Assembly (NCBI GenBank): GCA_963789885.1
Contig: CAWBNB010000010.1
Span: forward strand, 1-64,000
Direction of reading: 5' to 3'
Source of the DNA: DATEDA01 sp963789885
Lineage (GTDB): Bacteria; Pseudomonadota; Gammaproteobacteria; Burkholderiales; SG8-39
Length of the DNA: 64,000 nt
Within the stretch, counting starts at the first letter, position 1, and each line of letters starts with the position of its first letter. The notes under the pieces were generated by a model. The model saw nothing but the letters and a program-made list of their open reading frames with translations. It was not told where the DNA came from and made no database searches. Positions 34,020 through 43,080 of the stretch are shown here, piece by piece. The position numbers and the translations under genes were made by a program.

Positions 34020-34840
34020 TGCGCGTCGCTCGCGGCGGCGAGCTCCTCGGACAGCGTCCGGCAATGCATCGCGAACCGCTGCGACACCCGGAAGGCGTCG
34101 GTCCGCGGGAACGGCTCGTCGATCGGGACCTCGCGCACGATGCGCCCCGGCCGCGACGACATCACGAGCACCCGCGTCGAGAGGAACACGGCCTCGTAGA
34201 TCGAGTGCGTGACGAAGGCGACGGTGAGCGACTGCCGGCGCCAGAGCTCCGAGAGCTCGCCGTCCAGCTTGCCGCGGGTGATCTCGTCGAGCGCGCCGAA
34301 CGGCTCGTCCATCAGCAGCAGGTCCGGACTGGTCACGAGCGCACGGGCGATCGAAACGCGCATCTGCATGCCGCCCGAAAGCTCACGCGGATAGTGCTGC
34401 GCGAAGCCGTCGAGCCCGACGAGCGCGAGCGCCGCGGTGACCGCCCGGTCGGCGATCGAGCGCTCGGTGCGGGCGAGATCGAGCGGGAGGCGGACGTTGC
34501 CGTGCACGCGCGACCAGGGCATCAGCGTCGCCTCCTGGAAGACCATCGCGAGCGTGCGGCCGGCCCGGCCGACCGCGTCGAAGCCCTCGCCCCACCAGCG
34601 GATCTGCCCGGCGGAGGGCGCCGCGAGCCCGGCGATCATCTTGAGGAGCGTCGATTTGCCGCAGCCGGACGGCCCAAGCATGGTCACGAACTCGCCCGCG
34701 CGGATCGCGAGGTCGACGGGGTCCAGCGCGCGCGTGCCGTTCGGATAGGTCTTCGCGACGGCGCCGAGCTCGACGACCGGCGGTTCTCCGGCAGCGGGCG
34801 AGATCGCGCTGATCGCTGCGCCGTCCTTGACGATGTCCAC
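34016..34840 (-). CDS. NitT/TauT-family ABC transporter ATP-binding protein
   Basis: A 274-residue ATPase: Walker A GPSGCGKST, Q-loop VFQEATLMPW, signature ELSGGMQMRVSIARAL, Walker B LLLMDEPFGALDE, H-loop FVTHS. All catalytic residues are present. It is the first gene of the minus-strand importer operon and starts at GTG 34840. It powers uptake through the permease encoded immediately downstream. Confidence 0.88.
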   Translation of the reverse strand: MDIVKDGAAISAISPAAGEPPVVELGAVAKTYPNGTRALDPVDLAIRAGEFVTMLGPSGCGKSTLLKMIAGLAAPSAGQIRWWGEGFDAVGRAGRTLAMVFQEATLMPWSRVHGNVRLPLDLARTERSIADRAVTAALALVGLDGFAQHYPRELSGGMQMRVSIARALVTSPDLLLMDEPFGALDEITRGKLDGELSELWRRQSLTVAFVTHSIYEAVFLSTRVLVMSSRPGRIVREVPIDEPFPRTDAFRVSQRFAMHCRTLSEELAAASDAQ

Positions 34841-34925
34841 CCGGAGATTCTAGGGCGTCGACGCCGCCCCCGCCCGAGCCTCGAGCAGTCGAGGCGCACG
34901 GGCGCGGTGCGCATCGCAGCGAGGG

Positions 34926-34942
34926 TGCACGGGGCGGGTGCC
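34926..34942. promoter_or_regulatory. NtrC-like enhancer candidate
   Basis: TGCAC-N7-GTGCC matches 9 of the 10 conserved positions of the NtrC palindrome (TGCAC-N7-GTGCA). It lies about 230 bp upstream of the sigma-54 promoter at 35168. NtrC sites are usually 100-150 bp upstream but act from further away. A single site of this type can arise by chance. Confidence 0.4.
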
Positions 34943-35167
34943 GGGTGCGCCGATCTCGAACGTTCCAGGGGGCACCGGTCAAGACCGCCGCGGCGCAGCT
35001 GGTTACGGGGCCGGCAGATCATCGTCATCCGTGGCAGCAGCTTCTAACCGCTTCCTGAAGCCGATTCTCGGCGCCGCTCGGCGCCGCTCGGGGCACGCGG
35101 TCCCGCCGCCCCTTGCGGAAGCCCAATGTTCATGTTCATATCCCCGGCGCCGGGCCGGGCCGCGAGC

Positions 35168-35184
35168 TGGCACGCGTGTTGCAG
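35168..35184 (+). promoter_or_regulatory. Consensus sigma-54 (RpoN) promoter
   Basis: TGGCACG-CGTG-TTGCA is an exact match to the -24/-12 consensus: GG at 35169-35170 and GC at 35181-35182 with the required 10-bp gap. Transcription would start near 35194, giving a leader of about 54 nt to the ATG at 35248. It indicates enhancer-dependent control of the rightward importer operon. Confidence 0.8.
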
Positions 35185-35247
35185 ACCATGCTCACCTGGA
35201 CCCACGTTCGAACCAGTTGCCGGCGCTTCACAAGGAGGATCACAACG

Positions 35248-36300
35248 ATGACCGCACTCCCGTTCTCGCGCCGCGGCGCGATCCGGGCGATCGCCGGGCT
35301 CGCGCTCGCCACGCTCGCCGCGTCCGCGACGGCGCAGCAGCCGACCCGCATCCGGTTCCAACTCGACTGGCGATTCGAGGGTCCGGCTGCGCTGTTCGTG
35401 CTGCCGGTCGCGAAGGGCTACTTCAAGGAGGAGGGTCTGGACGTCATCGTCGACGCCGGCAACGGCTCGGGCGGCACGGTCACGCGCGTCGCCTCCGGCG
35501 CCTACGACATGGGCTTCGCCGACATCGCCGCGATGATCGAGTTCCTGGCGGCGAACCAGGGCAACCCCTCGGCACGGATGCAGGCGGTGTTCATGCTCTA
35601 CGACTACTCGCCCGCGGCCGTGCTGGCGCTGAAGAAGTCGGGCATCACCAAGCCCTCCGATCTGAACGGGAAGACGATGGGTGCGCCGGTCTTCGACGCC
35701 GGCCGCAAGGCGTTCCCGCTCTTCGTCAAGGCGAACAACCTCGACGCGTCGAAGATCAAGTGGACGTCGATGGACCCGCCGCTCCGCGAGACGATGCTCG
35801 CCCGCGGCGAGGTGGACGCGATCACCGGGTTCTACTTCACTAGCCTCCTGAACCTCAACGCTCGCGGCGTCAAGGACGAGGACGTGGTGGTGCTCAAGTA
35901 CCCCGACTACGGCGTCAACCTCTACAGCAACACGGTCATCGCGAACCAGAAGTTCATCGACGCGAACCCGCAGGCGATCGCGGGGTTCCTGCGCGCGCTC
36001 ACCAAGGGCATCCGCGACGTCGTCGCCGACCCCGACGGCGCGATCCAGTACGTCAAGCAGCGCGACCCGCTGATCGACGAGGCGCTCGAGAAGCGCCGCC
36101 TGAGGCTCGCGATCGACACGGTGATCGCGACCCCGGCCTTCAAGTCGAACGGGATCGGCGCGGTGAACAAGCTCAAGCTCGAGGACACCGTGGCCCAGGT
36201 CGTGACCGCGTTCGGCCTCAAGACGACGCCGAACACCGACACGATCTTCAACTCGAGCTTCCTGCCGAGCCCGAGCGAACGGCAGGTCTTCAGGAAATAG
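35248..36300 (+). CDS. NitT/TauT-family ABC transporter substrate-binding protein (sigma-54-controlled operon)
   Basis: The 350-residue periplasmic protein starts at ATG 35248, which has AAGGAGG (35232-35238) upstream; the longer open frame is leader sequence. The signal contains FSRRGAIRAIAGLALA, a possible Tat motif. The core (IRFQLDWRFEGPAALFVLPV, GYFKEEGLDVIVDAGNGSGG) is the NMT1/THI5-like fold. It is first in an operon with ATPase and permease genes and is followed by an intrinsic terminator. The operon's control suggests the ligand is a nitrogen source. Confidence 0.85.
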   Translation: MTALPFSRRGAIRAIAGLALATLAASATAQQPTRIRFQLDWRFEGPAALFVLPVAKGYFKEEGLDVIVDAGNGSGGTVTRVASGAYDMGFADIAAMIEFLAANQGNPSARMQAVFMLYDYSPAAVLALKKSGITKPSDLNGKTMGAPVFDAGRKAFPLFVKANNLDASKIKWTSMDPPLRETMLARGEVDAITGFYFTSLLNLNARGVKDEDVVVLKYPDYGVNLYSNTVIANQKFIDANPQAIAGFLRALTKGIRDVVADPDGAIQYVKQRDPLIDEALEKRRLRLAIDTVIATPAFKSNGIGAVNKLKLEDTVAQVVTAFGLKTTPNTDTIFNSSFLPSPSERQVFRK

Positions 36301-36318
36301 CGCACCGCCCAGGCGGAA

Positions 36319-36350
36319 AGCCCCTGCTCGGCCGAGCAGGGGCTTTTTTT
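36319..36350 (+). terminator. Intrinsic terminator between binding-protein and ATPase genes
   Basis: AGCCCCTGCTCG / CGAGCAGGGGCT forms a 12-bp perfect stem with a GC loop, followed by seven Ts. It sits inside the operon, 19 bp after the binding-protein stop, and would reduce read-through to the ATPase and permease. Confidence 0.85.
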
Positions 36351-36372
36351 CGCGGACCGCAAAGGGAGAACG

Positions 36373-37158
36373 ATGGCGCAGGCGTTCGTCGACTTCGACC
36401 GCGTCTATCTCGCCTACGACGAGACGAGCGGCAACGCGGTCGAGGACATCACGCTCTCGATCCGGGAAGGCGAGTTCATCGCGATCGTCGGCCCGTCGGG
36501 CTGCGGTAAGTCGACGTTCATGAAGCTCTGCACGGGCTTGAGGCCGCCGACGCAGGGCACCGTCCTCGTCGACGGCCGGCAGGTCGCGGGGCCGCTGAAG
36601 ATCGTCGGGATGGCGTTCCAGGCGCCGAATCTGCTGCCCTGGCGCACCACGCTCGACAACGTGCTGCTGCCGCTCGAGATCGTCGAGCCCTACAAATCGA
36701 ACCTGAAGAAGAACCGCGGCGAGTACGCCGACCGCGCCCGGGCGATCCTCAAGACCGTCGGGCTGCAGGGCAACGAGGACAAGTTCCCGTGGCAGCTCTC
36801 CGGCGGCATGCAGCAGCGCGCCTCGATCTGCCGCGCGCTCATCCACCAGCCGGAGCTCCTGATGCTCGACGAGCCGTTCGGCGCGCTCGACGCGTTCACC
36901 CGCGAGGAGCTCTGGTGCGTGCTGCGCGACCTCTGGCAGGAGCAGCGCTTCACCGTCGTGCTGGTGACGCACGATCTGCGCGAGGCGGTGTTCCTCGCCG
37001 ACACCGTGTACTGCATGTCCAAGCGCCCCGGGCGCATCATCGCGCGGCGCGAGATCGACCTGCCGCGGCCACGCGACCTCGAGGTCACCTACGAGGACCG
37101 GTTCACGGCGATCGTGCACGAGCTGCGCGAGCACATCGGGCGCGTCCGCAAGACCTGA
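36373..37158 (+). CDS. NitT/TauT-family ABC transporter ATP-binding protein
   Basis: A 261-residue ATPase: Walker A GPSGCGKST, Q-loop AFQAPNLLPW, signature QLSGGMQQRASICRAL, Walker B LLMLDEPFGALDA, H-loop VTHDL. It is preceded by AAGGGAGAA. It pairs with the permease gene 13 bp downstream and the binding protein upstream. It is a separate system from the leftward importer at 32168-34840: the two ATPases are clearly diverged. Confidence 0.88.
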   Translation: MAQAFVDFDRVYLAYDETSGNAVEDITLSIREGEFIAIVGPSGCGKSTFMKLCTGLRPPTQGTVLVDGRQVAGPLKIVGMAFQAPNLLPWRTTLDNVLLPLEIVEPYKSNLKKNRGEYADRARAILKTVGLQGNEDKFPWQLSGGMQQRASICRALIHQPELLMLDEPFGALDAFTREELWCVLRDLWQEQRFTVVLVTHDLREAVFLADTVYCMSKRPGRIIARREIDLPRPRDLEVTYEDRFTAIVHELREHIGRVRKT

Positions 37159-37171
37159 CGGGAGAACGGCA

Positions 37172-37948
37172 ATGGCGACCAAGAGACGCACGATCGACCG
37201 CTGGGCGCCGTGGATGTTCCTCGGGGTGCTGCTCCTTTCCTGGGAGCTCAGCGTGCGGATCTTCAAGATCGACCAGTTCGTCCTGCCGTCGGCGACGGCA
37301 TCGTTCATGGCCCTCTACGACAACTTCGGGGCGATCATGTACAACACGTGGCCGACGTTCTGGACCACGATGGTCGGCTTCGCCCTCGGCATCGTCGTGG
37401 GCGTCGCCCTCGGGGTCATCATCGGGTCGTCGCGCTTCATGTACAACGGCCTGTACCCGCTGCTGGTCGCGTTCAACGCGATCCCGAAGGCGGCGTTCGT
37501 CCCGATCCTGGTCGTCTGGTTCGGCATCGGGGTGCTGCCCGCGACGCTCACCGCGTTCCTGATCTGCTTCTTCCCGATCACGGTGAACATCGCCATCGGG
37601 CTCGCGACGATCGAGCCCGAGCTCGAGGACGTGCTGCGCGCCCTCGGCGCATCGCGCGCGGAGGTGCTGCTCAAGGTCGGCCTGCCGCGTTCGATGCCGC
37701 TCTTCTTTGCCTCGCTCAAGGTGGCGATCACGCTCGCCTTCGTCGGGTCGGTGGTGTCGGAGCTCGCCGCGTCGAACTCCGGGATCGGGCAGCTGATGCT
37801 CTCGGCCGCCTCGACGATGCGGGTGCCGCTGATGTTCGCCGGACTGATCGTGATCAGCGTCATGGCGACGGTCATGTACCAGGTGTTCGCAGTGCTCGAG
37901 CGGCGCATGACCGGCTGGGCAACGCGCGGGATGGACGCCCAGGGCTGA
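37172..37948 (+). CDS. NitT/TauT-family ABC transporter permease
   Basis: A 258-residue membrane protein with about six helices (WMFLGVLLLSWELSV, FALGIVVGVALGVIIG, AFLICFFPITVNIAIGLA). The EAA loop is LRALGASRAEVLLKVGLPRS. It completes the sigma-54-preceded importer. ATG 37172 follows ACGGGAGAACGGCA. Confidence 0.87.
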   Translation: MATKRRTIDRWAPWMFLGVLLLSWELSVRIFKIDQFVLPSATASFMALYDNFGAIMYNTWPTFWTTMVGFALGIVVGVALGVIIGSSRFMYNGLYPLLVAFNAIPKAAFVPILVVWFGIGVLPATLTAFLICFFPITVNIAIGLATIEPELEDVLRALGASRAEVLLKVGLPRSMPLFFASLKVAITLAFVGSVVSELAASNSGIGQLMLSAASTMRVPLMFAGLIVISVMATVMYQVFAVLERRMTGWATRGMDAQG

Positions 37949-37995
37949 AGGACCGTCGGCCTCGCAAGCACCCTATCGGCCGACTGCGACCGGGC

Positions 37996-38469
37996 ATGTC
38001 TCTCGATGACCTTGGCAATCTGCGTCGCGCGATCGGACTGGCGGCGCGCTCGCGCGCGGCGGGCAATCATCCTTTCGGCGCGCTGATCGTCGGCGTCGAC
38101 GGCAAGGTGCTCGCCGAAGCGATCAACCGCTCGGTGCCGGGGAAGGGCGACGCCACCGGCCACGCCGAGCTCGAAGCGGTGCGGACGGCCTCGACCAAGC
38201 ATCCGCCCGGTGCGCTGCGAAGTGCGACGCTCTACTCGAGCGCCGAACCGTGCGCGATGTGCGCCGGCGCGATCTACTGGGCCGGCATCGGCCGCGTCGT
38301 CTACGGCCTGTCCGAAGCGCGGCTCCTCGCGCTCACCGGCAGCCACCCCGAAAATCCCACGCTCGCCCTCCCCTGCCGCGCGGTGTTCGCGCGCGGCCAG
38401 CGCCCGGTCGACGTGGTCGGCCCGCTGATCGAGGACGAGGCCGCCGCGGTGCACGCGGGGTTCTGGTAG
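37996..38469 (+). CDS. Cytidine-deaminase-fold nucleobase/nucleoside deaminase
   Basis: A 157-residue zinc hydrolase with the full metal and catalytic set: HAE (GHAELEAV) and PCAMC (SSAEPCAMCAGAIYW). Length and motifs fit the family that includes guanine deaminase, cytosine deaminase and TadA. It is not a typical TadA, because its C-terminus differs and it sits in a transporter cluster. Starting at ATG 37996, it lies 47 bp after the permease and could be cotranscribed. It would release ammonia from an imported base. Confidence 0.8.
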   Translation: MSLDDLGNLRRAIGLAARSRAAGNHPFGALIVGVDGKVLAEAINRSVPGKGDATGHAELEAVRTASTKHPPGALRSATLYSSAEPCAMCAGAIYWAGIGRVVYGLSEARLLALTGSHPENPTLALPCRAVFARGQRPVDVVGPLIEDEAAAVHAGFW

Positions 38470-38509
38470 AGGTTTGGAGATATCCTCGGGCAAACGGGAA
38501 GGATCGATC

Positions 38510-39502
38510 ATGTGGACAGCATTGACCGAAGCGGCTCGCGCGCATGCCCGCGCGGCGTTGATCGTCCTGCTCGGCCTCGGCTGGCTCCCGCCGGCAGCGG
38601 CGCAGACCTATCCGTCGAAGCCGATCAAGATCGTCGTGCCGTTTCCGGCCGGCGGAATTTCCGACGTCTACAGCCGGCTCGTCGGCAGCAACCTGTCCGA
38701 AGCCTGGGGCCAGCCGGTCGTGGTGGAGAACCGGACCGGCGCGGGCGGGAACATCGGCACCGATCTCGTCGCGAAGGCGCCGCCCGACGGCTACACGCTG
38801 GTGATGGGTTCCGTCGGTACGCACGCCGTCAACGTGACGCTGTTCTCCAAGTTGCCCTACGACCCGGTCCGCGACTTCGCGCCGGTCGCGCTCGTGCTCG
38901 AAGCCGATGGATTGCTGGTCGTTCACCCGTCCGTTCCTGCCGGCAGCGTGCCCGAGCTGATCGCGCTCGCACGCGCGAAGCCGAACGGGCTGACGTTCGC
39001 ATCCGCCGGCATGGGCACCGCGAGCCATCTCGCGGGCGAGCTCTTCAAGACGATGGCGAAGGTCGAGATCGTTCACGTCCCGTACAAGGGCAACGTTCCC
39101 GCAATCACCGATCTCCTGGCGGGCCAGACGTCGATGCTCTTCGCCACGATGCCGACCGTGCTCCCGCACGCCAAGGCCGGCAAGCTCCGCGCGCTTGCCA
39201 CGATCGGTCCGTCGCGTGCGGCCGCGACGCCGGAGATCCCGACGGTCGCCGAGACGCTCCCGGGCTTCGAGGTCGGCAATTGGGTCGCCCTCTTCGCGCC
39301 CGCCGGGACGCCGCCGGAGATCGTGCAGCGGTGGAACGCCGAGGTGGTGCGGATCATGCAGGCGAAGGAGATCCAGGCGCGGCTCGCAAGCGAAGGCGCG
39401 AGCTTCAGGCCGATGACGCCGGATCAGTTCGGCGCGTTCGTGAGAGCGGAAATCGCCAAGTGGGCGCCGGTGGTAAAGGCGTCCGGTGCGCGGGCCGATT
39501 AG
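38510..39502 (+). CDS. Bug-family (TctC-like) periplasmic substrate-binding protein
   Basis: A 330-residue protein with a signal peptide ending around AAAQ and the Bug signature YPSKPIKIVVPFPAGGISD, plus VVVENRTGAGGNIGTD and KAPPDGYTLVMG. Bug proteins bind carboxylates and amides. They are greatly expanded in Burkholderiales, usually without TctA/TctB genes beside them, as here. ATG 38510 is preceded by GGGAAGGA. Its 3' end overlaps the convergent EamA gene by 4 bp. Confidence 0.9.
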   Translation: MWTALTEAARAHARAALIVLLGLGWLPPAAAQTYPSKPIKIVVPFPAGGISDVYSRLVGSNLSEAWGQPVVVENRTGAGGNIGTDLVAKAPPDGYTLVMGSVGTHAVNVTLFSKLPYDPVRDFAPVALVLEADGLLVVHPSVPAGSVPELIALARAKPNGLTFASAGMGTASHLAGELFKTMAKVEIVHVPYKGNVPAITDLLAGQTSMLFATMPTVLPHAKAGKLRALATIGPSRAAATPEIPTVAETLPGFEVGNWVALFAPAGTPPEIVQRWNAEVVRIMQAKEIQARLASEGASFRPMTPDQFGAFVRAEIAKWAPVVKASGARAD

Positions 39503-40368
39503 CCCCGGCTGCCGCCGGCCCGCAACACGAGCGCAGTACCCGCGAGGATCACCGCCGTGCCCGCGATCATGTTCGCAGTGACCGGCTCGCCGAGCAGGAG
39601 CACGCCGCCCGAGACGCCGAACAGCGGGGAAAGGAAGTTGACGGTCAGCGTCTTCACCGGGCCGACGTTCGCGATCAGCCGGAAGTACAGGACGAATGCC
39701 AGCGCCGAGGAGAGGAGCGCCAGCGCGACGGCGCTCGCCCACTCGACCGGCGCAGGCATCGCGGCCGGCGGCACCGCAGCGACGAGCGGGAGCAGGAGCG
39801 TGCCGGCACAGAGCTGGCTCCCTGCGGCGGTGGCGAGCGGTGGGATGTCGCGGATCTTCAGCCGGGTGTAGTTCGCGGCCACGCCGAACAGGGCCGCGGC
39901 GGCGAGCGTCGCCGCGATCGCCCACGACGGCGGCAGTGCGGCACCGGCGGGGTTCCACCCGACGAGGAGCGACACGCCCGCGACGCCGGCGAGCAGTCCG
40001 CCGACGCGACGCGCCGTCAGCGGTTCACCCGCCCAGACTGCCGCAATCAGCGCGCCGAAGAGCGGCGCCGTCGCGACCAGGATCACGGTGAACGCCGCGG
40101 TCATCGCCTTCTCCGCGGCGGAGATCAACATGAACGGGATCGCCGAGTTGAGGATGCCGAACGCAAGGAAGCGACGCCATCGCGTTCGCCAGTGGAGCCG
40201 GACGCCGACCGCGTGCACGACGAGCAGCAGCGCGCAGCCGGCGCCCAGCGTGCGGATTACCGTGAGCGTGACCGGGCCGAGCGGCGGGACGGCGACGCGG
40301 ATGAAGACGAACGCGAGGCCCCAGCAGCCGGAGAGCGCGACGAGCCGCGCGAGGTCGGCCGGGCTCAC
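39499..40368 (-). CDS. EamA/DMT-superfamily transporter
   Basis: A 289-residue membrane protein with ten predicted helices arranged as two EamA repeats (first repeat LSGCWGLAFVFIRVAVPPLG, second AALFGVAANYTRL and FVLYFRLIANVG). Members export metabolites or amino acids; the substrate is unknown. Its start is one base after the tyrS stop, so it is the second gene of a tyrS operon. Confidence 0.85.
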   Translation of the reverse strand: MSPADLARLVALSGCWGLAFVFIRVAVPPLGPVTLTVIRTLGAGCALLLVVHAVGVRLHWRTRWRRFLAFGILNSAIPFMLISAAEKAMTAAFTVILVATAPLFGALIAAVWAGEPLTARRVGGLLAGVAGVSLLVGWNPAGAALPPSWAIAATLAAAALFGVAANYTRLKIRDIPPLATAAGSQLCAGTLLLPLVAAVPPAAMPAPVEWASAVALALLSSALAFVLYFRLIANVGPVKTLTVNFLSPLFGVSGGVLLLGEPVTANMIAGTAVILAGTALVLRAGGSRG

Positions 40369-40369
40369 G

Positions 40370-41566
40370 CTACGCGAGCGTCACGCGCGCGAATTTCCGC
40401 TTTCCCACCTGCAGGACGTAGGTCCCGCGACCGAGCTTGAGGGCCTTGTCGCTCATCCGCTCGCCGTCGAGGCGCACGCCGCCCTGATCGATCATGCGGA
40501 GCGCCTCGGACGTGCTCGGCGTCAGCCCGGCCGCCTTGAGCACCTGCGTGATCGGGAGCGGGTCGGCGCCCGCCGGAAGCGTCACCTCCGGGATCTCGTC
40601 GGGCATCTGGCCGTCGCGGAAGCGGGACTCGAAATCGGCGAGCGCCCGCTCGGCCGCCGGCTTCCCGTGGAAGCGCTCGACGATCTCCTGCGCGAGCGCC
40701 ACCTTGACGTCGCGCGGGTTGCGGCCGGCCTCGACCTCGCGGCGCCACCCGTGGATGTCGTCCAGCGGCCGGAACGAGAGCAACTCGAGGTAGCGCCACA
40801 TCAGGGTGTCGGAGATCGACATCAGCTTGCCGAACATCTCCTGCGGCGGTTCGTCGATGCCGACGTAATTGCCGAGCGACTTCGACATCTTCTGCACGCC
40901 GTCCAGCCCCTCGAGGAGCGGGGTCGTGACGATGATCTGGCTCTCCTGGCCGAACTGCTTCTGCAGCTCGCGACCGACGAGGAGGTTGAATTTCTGGTCG
41001 GTGCCGCCGAGCTCGACGTCGGACTTCATCGCGACCGAGTCGTAGCCCTGCATCAGCGGGTACAGGAGCTCGTGGAGGTGGATCGGCTGCTCGGCCCGGA
41101 ACCGCTTGGCGAAATCGTCGCGCGCGAGGAGCTGCGAGACGGTGTAGCGCGCCGCGAGCCGGATCATCCCCTCGGCGCCGAGCGCGTGCGACCATGCCGA
41201 GTTGAACAGAATCTCGGTCGTGTCCGGATCGAGGATCTTGAACACCTGCTTCTCGTAGGTCTTCGCGTTCTCCTGGATCTGCTCCGGGCTGAGCGGCGGC
41301 CGGGTGGCGTTGCGGCCGGAGGGGTCGCCGATCATCCCGGTGAAGTCCCCGATCAGGAACTGGACGTGGTGCCCCAGGTCCTGAAAATGCTTCAGCTTGT
41401 TGATGACTACCGTGTGGCCCAGGTGGAGGTCCGGGGCGGTGGGGTCGAGCCCGAGCTTGACCCGGAGCCGGCGGCCGGTCTTGAGCTTGCGGACGAGCTC
41501 CTCCTCGACGAGAAGCTCGTCACACCCGCGCTTGATGACCGCGAGCTGGTGGTCGATATCGATCAT
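40370..41566 (-). CDS. tyrS: Tyrosyl-tRNA synthetase
   Basis: A 398-residue class I synthetase that charges tRNA-Tyr. The HIGH-type motif is PDLHLGHTVV, the KMSKS motif is intact (VQKMSKSLGNYVG), and the C-terminus is an S4-like RNA-binding domain (STSEALRMIDQGGVRLDGER). Length suits the TyrRS subfamily common in betaproteobacteria. It is divergent from the M23 peptidase gene across a 95-bp gap, a gene pair conserved in this class. Confidence 0.95.
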   Translation of the reverse strand: MIDIDHQLAVIKRGCDELLVEEELVRKLKTGRRLRVKLGLDPTAPDLHLGHTVVINKLKHFQDLGHHVQFLIGDFTGMIGDPSGRNATRPPLSPEQIQENAKTYEKQVFKILDPDTTEILFNSAWSHALGAEGMIRLAARYTVSQLLARDDFAKRFRAEQPIHLHELLYPLMQGYDSVAMKSDVELGGTDQKFNLLVGRELQKQFGQESQIIVTTPLLEGLDGVQKMSKSLGNYVGIDEPPQEMFGKLMSISDTLMWRYLELLSFRPLDDIHGWRREVEAGRNPRDVKVALAQEIVERFHGKPAAERALADFESRFRDGQMPDEIPEVTLPAGADPLPITQVLKAAGLTPSTSEALRMIDQGGVRLDGERMSDKALKLGRGTYVLQVGKRKFARVTLA

Positions 41567-41661
41567 GGAAGGCGTGACTTCGTGCTTTTTTTGACTTCAG
41601 AACCTTGTTACACTCCCCAGCGCAAAGCCAAGAAAAACAAGGAACTTGGGGTCGGGGGAAG

Positions 41662-42961
41662 ATGGAGATCTTAGCGCAGACGCAGGCCCAGCGCGACCTG
41701 GCGCTCAAGCGCCGGGCGGCGCTCGCCGTCGGTGCGACCGCCCTCCTCGTCGGCGTCGCCGCGTTCGGGACCGCCCGCGACAGCGAGCAGGTGGTGGTCC
41801 GCGAGACGGTCGTCGAGCCGCTCGCCCTCAAACTGCCCGACCCGTCCGCCGATCCGGTTCAGGCCTACTGGCAGGAAACGCGGTTCGAGCGTGGCGACAC
41901 CTTCGCCGCCCTCCTCACCCGACTCGGCGTCGACGGCGCCGACACGATGCTGCTCCTCAAGCAGTACGGCGGATCGAAGCCGTTCCGAAGCCTGCGCCCC
42001 GGCATGACGGTGCACGCGCACACGAGCGATCTCGGCCAGCTCCTCGAGCTGCGCTTTGTGGCGGGCGAGGCGACCGTCCTCGGTTTCGCACGCGACGGCG
42101 AGCGCTTCAACATCATCGACGAGCCCGCCAGGCTCGTCCGCCGGGTCTACCTGAAGAAGGGCGAGATCCGCTCGTCGCTCTTCGCCGCCGCCGACGAGTC
42201 CGGGCTGCCCGACAGCGTCACGATCCAGATCGCCGACATCTTCTCCGGCGACATCGACTTCCATCGCGACCTCCGCCGCGGCGATCGCTTCACGGTCGTC
42301 TACGAGGTACTCCATCACCAGGGCCGCCCGCTGCGGTCCGGCCGCGTGCTCGCGGTCGAGTTCGTGAACAACAAGAAGGCGCTCCGCGCCGTCTGGTTCG
42401 TCGACGAGGACGGCAAGGGCGGCTACTACGCGCCCGACGGCTCGAACCTGCGCAAGGCGTTCCTGCGCTCGCCGCTCGAGTTCTCGCGCGTGACCTCCGG
42501 TTTCGCGATGCGCTTCCATCCGATCCTCAACGAGTGGCGCGCACACAAGGGCGTCGACTACGGTGCGCCGGCGGGAACCCGCGTGCGGGTCACCGGTGAC
42601 GGCGTAGTGGAGTTCGCCGGCAGGCAGGGCGGATACGGCAACTTCGTCGTCGTCCGGCACTACGGCGGCATCACGACCGCATACGCCCACCTCAGCGCGC
42701 TTGGCAGCGGGATCCACAAGGGCACGCGGGTCGCGCAGGGCGACGTAATCGGCTTCGTCGGTGCGACCGGCTGGGCGACCGGCCCGCACCTCCATTACGA
42801 GTTCCGCGTCAACAACGAGCACCGCAACCCGCTCACGATCGCGATGCCCGCAGCCGAACCGGTCGCACCGCGCTCAGATGGACGCGTTCCGGGCGGCGTC
42901 CGGCCCGCTCGCCGCGCAACTCGAGCTCCTCGCGCACACGAGCTTCGCCGCGCTCGACTGA
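41662..42961 (+). CDS. M23-family murein endopeptidase (LytM), one frameshift near the C-terminus
   Basis: A membrane-anchored peptidoglycan hydrolase of about 432 residues. An N-terminal helix (AALAVGATALLVGVAAFGTA) is followed by a LysM/OapA-like region (FERGDTFAALLTRLGVDGAD) and a middle domain (FSGDIDFHRDLRRGDRFTVV). The catalytic domain has all the zinc and active-site elements (RFHPILNEWRAHKGVDYGAP, GWATGPHLHYEFRVN). An extra base at about 42871 shifts the frame; the correct continuation ends AHTSFAALD at 42961, whereas the uncorrected frame runs to 43017 in basic nonsense. It probably trims or opens the wall for growth. Confidence 0.88.
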
Positions 42962-43080
42962 CGGGATCCGAGCTTTACGCTCGAGCGCTCCCCCTCCGGA
43001 CGCTGACTAGGCGATAATCGCTGCTGCACCGCCGCGGCGCCTGCCGCGGTCGGCCGTTTCTTCCACTCCCCGGAGGTTTC

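Larger units (their letters stand above)
34841..35247. other. Intergenic region between two divergent ABC importer operons
   Basis: This 407-bp region contains no credible gene. On the plus-strand side it carries an NtrC-like palindrome and a consensus sigma-54 promoter (listed separately). A directly repeated CGGCGCCGCT occurs at about 35068-35090, and GTTCAT is repeated at about 35128-35140. I did not find a good sigma-70 promoter for the leftward operon. Confidence 0.6.

Noticed and set aside
35044..37308. A 754-residue minus-strand frame opposite the rightward ABC operon
   Set aside because: It covers a conserved binding-protein and ATPase on the other strand and has an Arg/Glu/Val-rich shadow composition typical of GC-rich DNA.
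41567..41661. Sigma-70 promoter in the tyrS / M23 gap (TTGACT and TACACT)
   Set aside because: The two hexamers are only 12 bp apart, too close to function as a pair.
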